From NCBI GenBank assembly GCA_963817135.1, contig CAWFNG010000014.1, positions 284,021-348,020 on the forward strand: DNA of 64,000 bases, read 5' to 3'. Below the pieces are notes generated by a model. That model saw only the letters and a list, made by a program, of their open reading frames with translations, was not told the DNA's origin and did no database searches. This stretch comes from VAZQ01 sp963817135 (lineage in GTDB: Bacteria; Pseudomonadota; Alphaproteobacteria; Rhizobiales; Xanthobacteraceae). Made by a program: the position numbers and the translations under genes. Positions 33,474-42,374 of the stretch are shown one piece after another (positions within the stretch are counted from its first letter, which is position 1; each line of letters opens with the position of its first letter).

Positions 33474-35464
33474 CTTTGCTCAGCGAACGAGCGGCGGATG
33501 AAGCCGCCGATCTCATTGCCGCAATCCGCCGTGCCGCGCGACAGGAACAATTCCTGGAAGTGGTATCCGCCGAAGAGGCGCGCGCGCGCTTCATCGGCGC
33601 GATCGATCTGTCGACGCGTGCGACCGAGACGGTGGCTCTTAAAGATGCGCTCGATCGTGTGCTCGCCGGCGATGTGGTAGCGCCGCTCGATGTTCCACCG
33701 TTCGATCGGGCCAATGTCGACGGTTTTGCCTTGCGTTCCGCCGATACGACCGGAGCGAGCGATACCGCGCCACGCCAGCTCGCTCTCAACCGCGAAGTCA
33801 TTGTCTGCGGGCAAGCCCCGGCCCTCGAAGTGCGGCCCGGCACGGCAACTACCATCGCTACGGGCGGCGTGATTCCGCGCGGCGCCGACGCCGTGATGAT
33901 GATCGAGCACACCGAGCTCGTTGAAAGCGAGCCCGTGCCGGCGCTGCGCGTGCGGCGCGCCGTCTCGCCGGGGCAGTTCATTTCCTATGCCGGCTCCGAC
34001 ATTGCGCGCGGTGAAGTCGTGCTCAGGCGCAAGACTGTTCTCACCTCGCGCGAGATCGGAATGCTGGCAGCCTGCGGGATCGCCGAGATTGAATTGGTGC
34101 GCAGCCCTACCGTGGCAGTGCTCTCGACCGGTGACGAACTGGTCGCTCCCGGCGGAATGCTTGCGCCAGCCCAGGTCTATGACAGCAATGCCGCCATTAT
34201 TGCCGCGGCTGTGCAGGAAGCCGGTGGGCAACCGGTAGCGTTTCCCGTGCTGGCCGACGAGGAGGCGACGATCGAGCACGCCGTGCGGGGCGCGCTCGCA
34301 AGCTGCGACCTTGTCGTTCTTTCCGGCGGCACTTCCAAGGGCGCCGGCGACCTCTCCCACCGCGTTGTTGCAAAGCTCGGGGCTCCGGGAATTCTGGTCC
34401 ACGGCGTCGCTCTCAAGCCCGGCAAGCCGCTCTGCCTCGCCGTGATCGGGGGCAAGCCGCTCGCGGTGCTCCCGGGTTTCCCCACGTCGGCGATTTTCAC
34501 GTTTCATGCCTTCATCGCCCCGGTAATACGCGCGCGTGCCGGTCTTCCGCCGGAACGCGCCCGCAGGCTCGAAGCCGAGATACCGGTGCGCATCGCTTCC
34601 GAGCTCGGCCGCAAGGAATTCGTGCTGGTTGCGCTGGTCGAGGGCGAGCGCGGCCTCGTCGCATTTCCCAGCGCGAAAGGCTCGGGCGCGGTGACAAGCT
34701 TTTCCCAGGCGGACGGTTTTGTTGAGATCGACGCGCTCGCGTCGGCGCTCGATGCCGGCGCGGAGGCGAGCGTGACCCTGATCCGGCCATCAATGCAGCT
34801 CGCGGACCTCGTTGTCATGGGCAGCCACGATGTCGCCCTCGATATCGTCCTCGGCGCTTTGGCCGAGCGCGGGATGGTCACGCGCAATTTTGCCCTCGGC
34901 AGCCAGGGCGGCGTGGCCGCGGTCGAGCGGGGCGAATGCGACATTGCGCCGGTGCACCTGCTCGACCCAAAAAGCGGGATTTACAACAGGCACCTCGTTC
35001 GGCCCGGCCTTTGCCTCGTCAAGGGCTGGCGGCGCATGCAGGGGTTCATTCACCGCCATGACGACCGCCAATTTGCCGGCCTCGATGCCGCGGCGGCGAT
35101 AAGGGTCGCGCTAGCCGAACGCAATTGTTTGATGATCAATCGCAACAACGGATCCGGCACGCGCGCACTTATTGATGGCCTCCTCGGGGGAGCGCGACCT
35201 GCGGGCTACAGCAACCAGCCGCGCTCTCACAGCGCGGTTGCCGCCGCCGTCGCGCAAGGCAGGGCCGATTGGGGAATCGCAATTGAACCGGTCGCGCAGC
35301 TCTACGGCTTGAGCTTTCTCCCCATTGCGCCGGAGGATTACGATTTCTTCCTGGCAGAGTCTCGCCGCGACCGGCCCGCGGTCCAGGCGTTCCTCGCCGC
35401 GCTGCGGGAGGAGACTGTGCGCCAGAAAATCAGCGCGCTCGGCATGCGCGTGCACGAGGAATAA
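33470..35464 (+). CDS. MoeA fused to periplasmic-binding-like (molybdate/substrate) domain
   Basis: 664 residues. Residues about 30-430 are a complete MoeA: PPFDRANVDGFALRS, GGVIPRGADAVMMIEHTE, STGDELVAPG, SGGTSKGAGD and LPGFPTSAIF. Residues about 440-660 resemble a type 2 periplasmic-binding fold found in ModE/LysR-type sensors: ADLVVMGSHDVALDIVLGAL, CLMINRNNGSGTRALIDGLL, and ADWGIAIEPVAQLYGLSFLP. Such fusions are known in archaea and some bacteria and may tie molybdate or metal recognition to cofactor loading. It starts at ATG 33470, overlapping the previous stop, and its own TAA overlaps the ATG of the WD40-cytochrome gene. Confidence 0.88.
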   Translation: MTLLSERAADEAADLIAAIRRAARQEQFLEVVSAEEARARFIGAIDLSTRATETVALKDALDRVLAGDVVAPLDVPPFDRANVDGFALRSADTTGASDTAPRQLALNREVIVCGQAPALEVRPGTATTIATGGVIPRGADAVMMIEHTELVESEPVPALRVRRAVSPGQFISYAGSDIARGEVVLRRKTVLTSREIGMLAACGIAEIELVRSPTVAVLSTGDELVAPGGMLAPAQVYDSNAAIIAAAVQEAGGQPVAFPVLADEEATIEHAVRGALASCDLVVLSGGTSKGAGDLSHRVVAKLGAPGILVHGVALKPGKPLCLAVIGGKPLAVLPGFPTSAIFTFHAFIAPVIRARAGLPPERARRLEAEIPVRIASELGRKEFVLVALVEGERGLVAFPSAKGSGAVTSFSQADGFVEIDALASALDAGAEASVTLIRPSMQLADLVVMGSHDVALDIVLGALAERGMVTRNFALGSQGGVAAVERGECDIAPVHLLDPKSGIYNRHLVRPGLCLVKGWRRMQGFIHRHDDRQFAGLDAAAAIRVALAERNCLMINRNNGSGTRALIDGLLGGARPAGYSNQPRSHSAVAAAVAQGRADWGIAIEPVAQLYGLSFLPIAPEDYDFFLAESRRDRPAVQAFLAALREETVRQKISALGMRVHEE

Positions 35465-36756
35465 TGGCGAGCCTGGCTTTGCGAGGTGCCGGCATGTTCG
35501 TGTTGCTGGCGGCACTCGCCGGCGCGGCGCAGGCGCAGTTGCGCGGCCACGGCGGGCCGGTGCGCGCGCTTGCCATTTCGGCTGACGGGAATGAGGCAGT
35601 CTCCGGCAGCTTTGATACGGCCGTGATTCGCTGGTCGCTCTCCGCCAATACCGCGCAACAGGTGCTGCGGTTTCACACCGGCGCAGTCAACGCGGTTGCT
35701 TTCCTCAAGGATGGTCGCATCGCTTCGACCGGCGACGACGGTCGCATTGCAATCTGGCAAGCGGGCGAGCAGCGGCCCGCTGCGATACGCGAAGGCCATC
35801 AAGCGCCGGTGGTTGGGCTTGCGGTGTCGCCCGACGGCTTGAGTATTGCCTCCGCCGCGTGGGACCGCACCGCGCGGGTGTGGCCGCTTGCACAGAATGC
35901 GAAGCCCCGCGTATTCGAGGGTCACAGCCAAAACGTCAATGGCGTAGCCTTTACCCCCGACGGCACGGCGCTGGTGACCGCCGGCTATGATGCGACCCTG
36001 CGTATCTGGCCGCTCCTTGCCGGCGGTTCGCCTTCGATCGTGACGCTCGCTGCGCCACTCAATGCCGTAGCCGTTGCTCCGGACGGAGAGATCATTGCCG
36101 CCGGAGGCGACGGCAAGGTCTATTTTCTATCGCCGAGCGGCGAGCCTGCCGGTGAGTTGGAAGCTGCCCAGGCGCCGATCATAGCGCTGGCGCTCTCGTC
36201 CGACGGCAGGCTGATTGCCGCTGCGGGTATTCGCGGCGCCGTCGCCCTGATCGATCGGCAATCGCGCAGTCTCGTGCGCACCTTGATCGGCCCTGGCCTG
36301 CCGGTCTGGTCAGCCGCGTTCTTTCCGGGCGATCGCACCCTCCTTACCGGCGGCGCCGATCGCATGATCCGGCGGTGGGATATCGCATCGGGCGAGCCTA
36401 TCGGCGACGTTGTCGCCGGCACACCCGCAGATCCGTTGGCGGTTTTCGCCGGCGATCACGGTGCCGAAGTGTTCCGCGCCTGTGTCGCGTGTCATACGCT
36501 GCGGCCCGACGAGGGCATGCGGGCAGGACCGACGCTTGCCGGATTATTCGGACGCAGGATCGCGACGCTTCCCGGGTACAATTTTTCCGAGGCGCTCAAG
36601 AAGCTCGACATAATCTGGACGCCCGCGACGGTCTCGAAGCTGTTCGAGATCGGGCCGATGGCCTACACGCCCGGCACAAAGATGCCGGAGCAGCGCATCG
36701 GCTCGGCCGAGGACCGCGCCGCCCTGGTCGATTTCCTTGAGCGCGCGACGAAGTAG
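35464..36756 (+). CDS. exported WD40-repeat protein with C-terminal cytochrome c
   Basis: 430 residues. A signal peptide (about 1-24, GMFVLLAALAGAAQAQ) is followed by roughly seven WD40 blades (about 27-315), for example SFDTAVIRWSL, AAWDRTARVWPL and GGADRMIRRWDI. The last ~100 residues are a class I cytochrome c: heme site CVACH near residue 342 and axial Met in GTKMPEQRI. It acts in the periplasm. Its place in a tightly overlapped run with MoeA genes beside the formate dehydrogenase suggests an electron-transfer or scaffold role with that enzyme, but no partner is shown. Confidence 0.9.
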   Translation: MASLALRGAGMFVLLAALAGAAQAQLRGHGGPVRALAISADGNEAVSGSFDTAVIRWSLSANTAQQVLRFHTGAVNAVAFLKDGRIASTGDDGRIAIWQAGEQRPAAIREGHQAPVVGLAVSPDGLSIASAAWDRTARVWPLAQNAKPRVFEGHSQNVNGVAFTPDGTALVTAGYDATLRIWPLLAGGSPSIVTLAAPLNAVAVAPDGEIIAAGGDGKVYFLSPSGEPAGELEAAQAPIIALALSSDGRLIAAAGIRGAVALIDRQSRSLVRTLIGPGLPVWSAAFFPGDRTLLTGGADRMIRRWDIASGEPIGDVVAGTPADPLAVFAGDHGAEVFRACVACHTLRPDEGMRAGPTLAGLFGRRIATLPGYNFSEALKKLDIIWTPATVSKLFEIGPMAYTPGTKMPEQRIGSAEDRAALVDFLERATK

Positions 36757-36770
36757 GGTCTCTGTTCCGT

Positions 36771-36938
36771 CCTCATCCTGATGAGGAGCGCGTACAAACA
36801 AAACGGTCAACAAAAGAGCTTGGAGTACGCGCGTCTCGAAGGATGAGCGCGGCCCCATGGTTCGAGACGCGCCGCGGCGGGAGAAGCCTGAGCCGCCATG
36901 ATGACCGTGGAGCCGCGACGCTCCTCAGACCATGAGGC
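36771..36938. repeat. intergenic repeat with CCTCATCCTGATGAGG and ACCATGAGG words
   Basis: A self-complementary CCTCATCCTGATGAGGAGCG begins it; CATGGTTCGAGACGC and CTCAGACCATGAGG end it, inverse to words at 4477-4645. It fills the gap between convergent genes and may terminate both. Confidence 0.65.
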
Positions 36939-36944
36939 GCCACC

Positions 36945-38969
36945 CTACCCTTCCGGCTTGCTGGCGTCGCGTTCGCGCAGATAGTCCTCGGTGGTGCGCG
37001 GGCTCGCGCGCGCCGGAGCTCCATGGGGATCGAACTCCTGCTCGGTGACTGCGATGACGCGGCAGTCCTCGCACATTTTGATCAATTCGAGTCGCTCGCC
37101 CGAGTTGGCAAACATCCAATGCCTGCCGGCGAGCTTGGCGGTGACCCGCTCGATGGTGCTCTTCACTCCGAACGGCTTGCCGCAACGGATGCAATGGAAC
37201 GGCTCCTCCTCCTTGAGGAGCCGCGCGACGGCGTTTGCGGCACGGAAATCTATTTGCGGACGCAACGTGATCACCTTCTCCGGACAGGTTGCCTTGCATA
37301 ACCCGCATTGCACGCAGGCATCTTCCGTGAACCGCAGCATGGGTCGCTCGGGATTATCGCTCAGCGCGCCGGTTGGACATGCGGCCACGCAGGCGAGACA
37401 GAGCGTGCACCCGTCGGCGTTTATCTCGACCGCACCGAACGGCGCGCCCTCCGGCAACGCCACGACATCGACAGGCGCGGGCGCGGCGCCATGCAGTTCG
37501 CGCAGCGCAAGCCGCATGACTTCGCGCTTGCCGCCGATGGGTTGAAAGCTCGCCGGACGCGGCGCCGGGGGGCCGGGATTGAGCGCATAAAGGAGCGAGC
37601 CCAGCGCATCGGGATCGTCGGTTTCAATCGTTGCAATGCGCTCGCCCGCAAAGCCAAGCCCGTCGAGAATCGGCTCGGCAAGTGCCAATGTCTTGCGCAG
37701 TCCACCGACATCATGGCGCGGGCGCGCGCGCAGCAATATCCGCACGGCGCAGGCACCGTAGGCCAAGCATGCCGCGACGGCCTCGATGCCGAGCTGAGTG
37801 ACTTCGTTGACCTCCAGCGGCAAGACATTCGCCGGCAACCCGTCGCCGAAGCGGGCAAGCGCGTCGATGAGCGGTGTCCCGTGCGCGCCATCGTGGAAGA
37901 GAACGATGGGCTTCGTGCCGCCCGCTTCGCGATAGGCGGAAAGCAGCGCGCGCAGCTTGCGCAGAAAGACTTCGGCAGACGGCATCGCATAGCCGGCGGC
38001 ACCGGTGGGACAAACCGCCGCGCACTGCCCGCAACCGGCGCATATATGCGCATCGATCGACACGTGATCGCCTGCCGGCGCAATGGCGCCGGTGGGGCAA
38101 AGATCGAGGCAGCGGTTGCAGCCGACGATATTGGAGCGCGAGTGCGCGCAGATGTCCGCGTTGAAATCGACGTAACGCGGCTTGTCGAAACTGCCCACGA
38201 GATCGCGCGCCTTGAGCACCGCGCGCAACATCGCAGCAGGATCCGCGAGATCGGCACGCAGATAACCGTCGCGCAATTCATGGGCGCCAAACAGCGGAGT
38301 TCCGCCGGAGAGGTCGAGCACAAGGTCGCAGCTGGACACGGCGCCGTCGCGCGTGCTCGCGAAGGCGAGCGTCGCGCGCGAGGAGGGAGCAGGCTCGGCG
38401 TAGCTGTCCACGACAAGCTCGAACGCACCGAGATGCCCCTTGGCCGAGCGGATTAATCCCTGCACCACCGGAAATTCCATCACGCGGGGCGGAGCCACCG
38501 GAGCACCCGGTTTGATCAGGACAGTGACATCGAGATGCTCTTTGAGGAGATTGCCTGCTTCTATCGCCTGCTCGTCGCAGCCATAGATCAGAACGACGCC
38601 CTCGCTGTTGAAACGAACGAATGGAATCTCCGGCGCCGGCTCCGCCGCGGCTGCGAGCAGCGCCGCCATCTTCGGCCCGGCGCGTTTGGCATCTTTCGAC
38701 CAGCCGGCCGTTTCGCGGATGTTGGCATACCTGATTTCGCCATTGCCGCTTTCGGCCAGATCGGAAAAGAGCGACGCCTCCTGCACGCAGCCGACCAGAA
38801 GCGGCTGGTCGGCTGCCGCGGCGGTGCGGAATTTTTCACGTTCGCCGCGGCAGAGCTGGCGCGCGCTTGCCACCTCTGCCCCGCGACAGCCGCGCTCAAT
38901 CGCTTCAACGTCGAGCGGCATGCTGCCTTCGCATGAGCAGATCAGAATTTTGCGCGGCCGATCCGCCAT
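36945..38969 (-). CDS. polyferredoxin-like 4Fe-4S protein of the formate dehydrogenase cluster
   Basis: 674 residues. The N-terminus carries Cys-rich CSCEGSMPLDVEAIERGC and GCVQEASLF, as in HdrA-like and DUF-type iron-sulfur proteins. The middle has CNRCLDLCPTGA and CAGCGQCAAVCPTGA. An MvhD-like segment (YGACAVRILLRAR) follows, then CTLCLACVAACPTGA and CVQCGLCKATCPEK, and a final CIRCGKPF plus CEDCR. At least four 4Fe-4S clusters are predicted. No signal peptide, so it is cytoplasmic. It is divergent from the ligase-like gene, across the palindrome at 38981-39014. Similar proteins accompany DUF3305/3306 and fdh genes in alphaproteobacteria. ATG 38969 gives the family start. Confidence 0.88.
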   Translation of the reverse strand: MADRPRKILICSCEGSMPLDVEAIERGCRGAEVASARQLCRGEREKFRTAAAADQPLLVGCVQEASLFSDLAESGNGEIRYANIRETAGWSKDAKRAGPKMAALLAAAAEPAPEIPFVRFNSEGVVLIYGCDEQAIEAGNLLKEHLDVTVLIKPGAPVAPPRVMEFPVVQGLIRSAKGHLGAFELVVDSYAEPAPSSRATLAFASTRDGAVSSCDLVLDLSGGTPLFGAHELRDGYLRADLADPAAMLRAVLKARDLVGSFDKPRYVDFNADICAHSRSNIVGCNRCLDLCPTGAIAPAGDHVSIDAHICAGCGQCAAVCPTGAAGYAMPSAEVFLRKLRALLSAYREAGGTKPIVLFHDGAHGTPLIDALARFGDGLPANVLPLEVNEVTQLGIEAVAACLAYGACAVRILLRARPRHDVGGLRKTLALAEPILDGLGFAGERIATIETDDPDALGSLLYALNPGPPAPRPASFQPIGGKREVMRLALRELHGAAPAPVDVVALPEGAPFGAVEINADGCTLCLACVAACPTGALSDNPERPMLRFTEDACVQCGLCKATCPEKVITLRPQIDFRAANAVARLLKEEEPFHCIRCGKPFGVKSTIERVTAKLAGRHWMFANSGERLELIKMCEDCRVIAVTEQEFDPHGAPARASPRTTEDYLRERDASKPEG

Positions 38970-38980
38970 AGTGCTTCTCG

Positions 38981-39014
38981 TGCTTTGCACTCGCGTTATA
39001 ATGCGTGCAAAGCA
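38981..39014. promoter_or_regulatory. perfect 10-bp inverted repeat flanking a TATAAT box
   Basis: TGCTTTGCAC (38981-38990) and GTGCAAAGCA (39005-39014) are exact inverses around a 14-base spacer that contains TATAAT at 38997-39002. The site sits between the divergent polyferredoxin and ligase-like genes of the formate dehydrogenase cluster, in the place of an operator over a promoter. Confidence 0.65.
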
Positions 39015-39067
39015 TCCTCGCGAGTCCGGGTTCCAGAATGCCGCTTGAGCCGCGCAGGCGTCTGCGC

Positions 39068-39800
39068 ATGGCATCGAAGCCAACGCTTGATCTGCCGCCG
39101 CCATTCCGGCTCATCAGCCTGCGCGAAGTGGGGGACGCATTTGCGCACGCGATCGCCGTGGCCGCGCGCGAAGGGGCGGGAACCCTGGTCCACGTGGGTC
39201 GCTTCGATCTTGCCGAATTTGCCGTTGTGCTGGAACCGGAGGAGCCGTTGCGCACGGCGCGGCGTGCGCTTTATGCCGGAATGGCCGCCCTGGGCGATGC
39301 CTTGGCGGTGCATGCGCCGCCGGAGCGACCGATCACTTTCGACTGGCCCGATGCCGTGCGTGTCGATGGCGGCCTCGTCGGCGGCGTGCGCCTCGCTTGG
39401 CCGACGGACACTCAGAAAGATGCGCCATCGCATTGGCTCGTTTTCGGCGCCATGGTGCGCACCGTTGCGATGGGAGAAGAGGAGCCGGGGCTGCGTCCGC
39501 TCTCGGCCGCGCTCGAGGAGGAAGGCTTTGACGACCTCGGTTCCGGACGCCTGGTGGAAAGCTTTTCGCGCCACCTCATGAGCGCGCTCGATCTCTGGCA
39601 GGCAAGCGGATTCGACGAGGTCGCCAAGAGCTATCTCGCGCGGCTCGCACCGGTGAGTGGGGTGCGGCGGGAGCTCGATGAAAACGGCGATCTCTTGCTT
39701 CGGTGCACCGGTGAAAGCGCAATCGAGCGACGCGTCCCTGGTGCAGGCGCTGCGGCAAGCTTCCTGGCTCGACCCGCAAACCGGCGGCCCTCGGCGGTAA
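39068..39800 (+). CDS. biotin/lipoate-ligase-like protein (DUF4444 type), frameshifted near 3' end
   Basis: A ligase-fold protein that accompanies fdh-type clusters: LPPPFRLISLREVGDAFAH, a domain with ITFDWPDAVRVDGGLVGGV (about 98-116), and LGSGRLVESFSRHLMSALD. The frame is fine to about 39715, then should continue in the next frame as ASLVQALRQASWLDPQTGGP and stop at 39798-39800, as the family does. In the first frame it runs on to 39928 with unrelated residues. One extra base between about 39705 and 39732 explains this; the corrected protein has 243 residues. ATG 39068 fits the family. The enzyme activity is not established. Confidence 0.75.
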
Positions 39801-39823
39801 TCTTATGTCCCGGATGCAGAGCC

Positions 39824-39943
39824 GTAGCCTGGATGAAACACTCGGGCGCGCGCCTAGCGCGCACGAGAGAATTCATCCGGGAATCCCGGATGACGTCACT
39901 CGGCGACGCTAATGCGTCGCACGACTGACTTTATCCGGGCTAC
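39824..39943. repeat. GTAGCCTGGATGAA...TTTATCCGGGCTAC palindrome
   Basis: The ends GTAGCCTGGATGAA and TTATCCGGGCTAC are inverse, with CATCCGGGAATCCCGGATG between them. This is a widespread repeat type in proteobacterial intergenic DNA. It lies between the ligase-like gene and the DUF6352 gene. Confidence 0.75.
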
Positions 39944-40011
39944 AAGCCAGCAGCACAAGGTGCGTGGCATGCGTTGAACGGCGCAGCGGCAATCACTATC
40001 AATTACGGGTA

Positions 40012-41019
40012 ATGAAGGATTTCTGGCTCTCCTGCGGGCATCATTTGCTCGAACGCGATGATGGCGGCGGACTCGTCGCGACGGACGAGTTTCTCAAAGT
40101 CTATGTCGCCCGTCCCGAGCTGGTGCCACCCGACAACGCCTGTATTGCCGAGCGAAGTCTGCATGCCGCCCTCTTCCTCAATCCGCGCCGGCCAGTGGCG
40201 GCGGCGGAGGTTGCCGCGATCGCCGACCCCGACGCGCGCGAGAACTGGGGCTTGGTTACCGCGTTCCGCGATCACCTCAGCGCGCATCGAACGCTCGAAG
40301 CGGCCTATCTCGATCTGATCCGCCGCGGAGTTGGAAAGACCCCTCCCCTCTTCATCAACCAGCTCGTGCACGTGATCCTGCGCAATATCCTCAATGACTG
40401 CGAGGATCCTTTCACGCTGCGGGCGGCGGAACTTTTCTTTCGCCCGCAGCGGCTGACCGTGCATCAGGGATCGTTGATTGCTGCCGACGAGGAGACCGTT
40501 GCCGGCATGTCTCCGCAGCCGGTCTCGCCGCTTGTCGCCATGCTCGGCATCGAGCCGGCGGGCGAAATCGATGTACTCAGTGAAGACAATGCACAGAGCT
40601 ATTGGAAGCGCAGTGACTCCTTCGACATGGCGCTCGATCTCACCGCCGGCCGGCGCGGGCTCGCGGCGCTGGGTCGCGTGATTGAGCGCTGGCTCGAACA
40701 TCTTTTGTCGATAAAGATCGCCGTCGAGCCGCTGACCGAGGCGATCGAGGTCAATTTCGCCTGGTATATCGGGCTTGATGCAGAGGCGACCACAATCGGC
40801 GATGCCCTGTGGCAAGGGGAGGAGGTGGACGACTCGGCGCGCCAGCGCATCGTCGGCCTTTTTCGATTGCACTTCCTTGAGCGCGCATCCATCGTCGATA
40901 ACACAAACGGCGAACCGATTTATTTGATCATGGCGATGACGGCTGATCGGATGCTGCGCATGAAGCCGCAAAATCTCATTGTCGGACTGCCGATTTCGCA
41001 ATTGGAAGCGGTGTCGTGA
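40012..41019 (+). CDS. DUF6352 family protein
   Basis: A 335-residue protein of unknown function that I associate with alphaproteobacterial formate dehydrogenase clusters. Start is MKDFWLSCGHHLLERD at 40012; the longer frame from 39964 adds 16 unrelated residues. Features include PELVPPDNACIAERSLHAAL, RNILNDCEDPFTLRAAELFFR, and a C-terminal VNFAWYIGLDAEAT. It has no signal peptide or membrane helix. Its stop overlaps the GTG of DUF3305 (GTGA), so it is translated with the following genes. Confidence 0.85.
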   Translation: MKDFWLSCGHHLLERDDGGGLVATDEFLKVYVARPELVPPDNACIAERSLHAALFLNPRRPVAAAEVAAIADPDARENWGLVTAFRDHLSAHRTLEAAYLDLIRRGVGKTPPLFINQLVHVILRNILNDCEDPFTLRAAELFFRPQRLTVHQGSLIAADEETVAGMSPQPVSPLVAMLGIEPAGEIDVLSEDNAQSYWKRSDSFDMALDLTAGRRGLAALGRVIERWLEHLLSIKIAVEPLTEAIEVNFAWYIGLDAEATTIGDALWQGEEVDDSARQRIVGLFRLHFLERASIVDNTNGEPIYLIMAMTADRMLRMKPQNLIVGLPISQLEAVS

Positions 41020-41531
41020 GCATCGCGCCGGCGGCAAAGATTACGGTCGGCGTGGTGGTCGAGCGGCGCAAGGCCGCCAGCCCATGGATCGATTTCACCT
41101 GGCGGCCGCTCTCGGTACTGGTCGGCTCGCCTGCGGCGGCAGCGTGGACGCTGCTGTCGCAGGATCGGGAGAGCGCCACGTTCTATGCCGGTGCCGCCGA
41201 TATCGACTTGCACCGCACCGAGACCGGCAACTACCGGGATAATGTCGGATCGAACGCGCCATTGCTGTGGGTGGCGCTGCGGCCAACCGGAGTCGAGCCG
41301 CCCTATGAGTTATTCGCGGTCACGGCCGATCCGGCGGAAGGAGAAGCGATGAGCGAGACCGGGTGCGATCTCGTCGACGTGGTGGCAATGCCCGAGGCGG
41401 TGCGGATGCAAATCGAGGAGTTTGTCGCGGCACATCACGTGGAGCGGCCGTTTTATAAGCGCCGGCGTGATACGGCGGATCCCGAGGCGCTGGCGGCGCG
41501 TCGCAAGCCCGTCGACAAGGCAGAGCAATGA
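41016..41531 (+). CDS. DUF3305 domain protein
   Basis: A 171-residue protein of the DUF3305 family, with KITVGVVVERRKAASPWIDF and YAGAADIDLHRTETGNYRDN. The role is unknown; it is a regular companion of DUF3306 and formate dehydrogenase genes. GTG start at 41016 overlaps the previous stop; its own TGA overlaps the ATG of DUF3306 at 41528. Confidence 0.9.
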   Translation: MSIAPAAKITVGVVVERRKAASPWIDFTWRPLSVLVGSPAAAAWTLLSQDRESATFYAGAADIDLHRTETGNYRDNVGSNAPLLWVALRPTGVEPPYELFAVTADPAEGEAMSETGCDLVDVVAMPEAVRMQIEEFVAAHHVERPFYKRRRDTADPEALAARRKPVDKAEQ

Positions 41532-42277
41532 GCGCTCCTGAGAATTTCTTTAGCCGCTGGTCGCGGCGCAAACGCGCGGACTCGCCGTCGGCGCCACCAA
41601 CGGCTTCGACGGTCACCACCACCGTCACCAATAACCCGGACGGCAGTACAAGCAGCGCGGCTCAAGCGCCCACACCCAGCGCAACGCAAGGCGCGCCTCC
41701 TCAGGCGGAACCTCCCTTCAACATTTCCAAACTGCCGCCCATCGAATCAATCACGGCGCAAACCGACATCCGCAGCTTTCTTGCGCCCGGGGTGCCTGCC
41801 GAATTAGCGCGTGCGGCCCTTCGTCGCGCGTGGGCGGCGGATCCCGCCATCCGTGACTTCGTCGGTCTCTCCGAGAATTCCTGGGACTTCAATTCACCCG
41901 GCGCGATCCCTGGCTTTGGACCGTTGGAAATGACCGATGAGCTGCGCCGCCGCATTGCGGAAATGGTGGGGCGCAGTCTCGCAACGCAGGCACTGGAAGA
42001 GCCCGCTGCAGAGCAGGGCGTTGCTGTCGCGCGTCCCAGCATTGAAACAGCGGCAAAATCAGTCGCAGAACCTTCCAGTGACGCCATGCATGAAAGTCAT
42101 GGCGTTGCCCGCCGTGCAGCCGAGGGTGCCGGCGAGATGCGGCTCATCGACGCCAGAGATAACAAAGTCTCTGAACAGAATCCGACTCATGTTGCGGCGC
42201 AACAGAAACATGCTGCCATAGGCAACCAGAGCGATGCTGTCCCCAAACGGACGCACGGGCGCGCCCTGCCGAAGTAA
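41528..42277 (+). CDS. DUF3306 domain protein
   Basis: A 249-residue protein. The conserved part is about residues 1-140: FFSRWSRRKRADSP, LPPIESITAQTDIRSFLAPGV, and DPAIRDFVGLSENSWDFNSPG. The first ~70 residues after the start and the last ~100 are low in complexity, rich in Pro, Ala, Thr, Ser and charged residues. Function unknown. It closes the DUF6352-3305-3306 run, 97 bases before the chaperone gene. Confidence 0.9.
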   Translation: MSAPENFFSRWSRRKRADSPSAPPTASTVTTTVTNNPDGSTSSAAQAPTPSATQGAPPQAEPPFNISKLPPIESITAQTDIRSFLAPGVPAELARAALRRAWAADPAIRDFVGLSENSWDFNSPGAIPGFGPLEMTDELRRRIAEMVGRSLATQALEEPAAEQGVAVARPSIETAAKSVAEPSSDAMHESHGVARRAAEGAGEMRLIDARDNKVSEQNPTHVAAQQKHAAIGNQSDAVPKRTHGRALPK

Positions 42278-42374
42278 ATAACGCACTGCCCATAGCCATA
42301 CGCTATTGACCCCAATTGTTTGCTCGCCTTAAGTTCCCGACAATAATAATTCTAATGAAAAAGAATTGTTGCCC

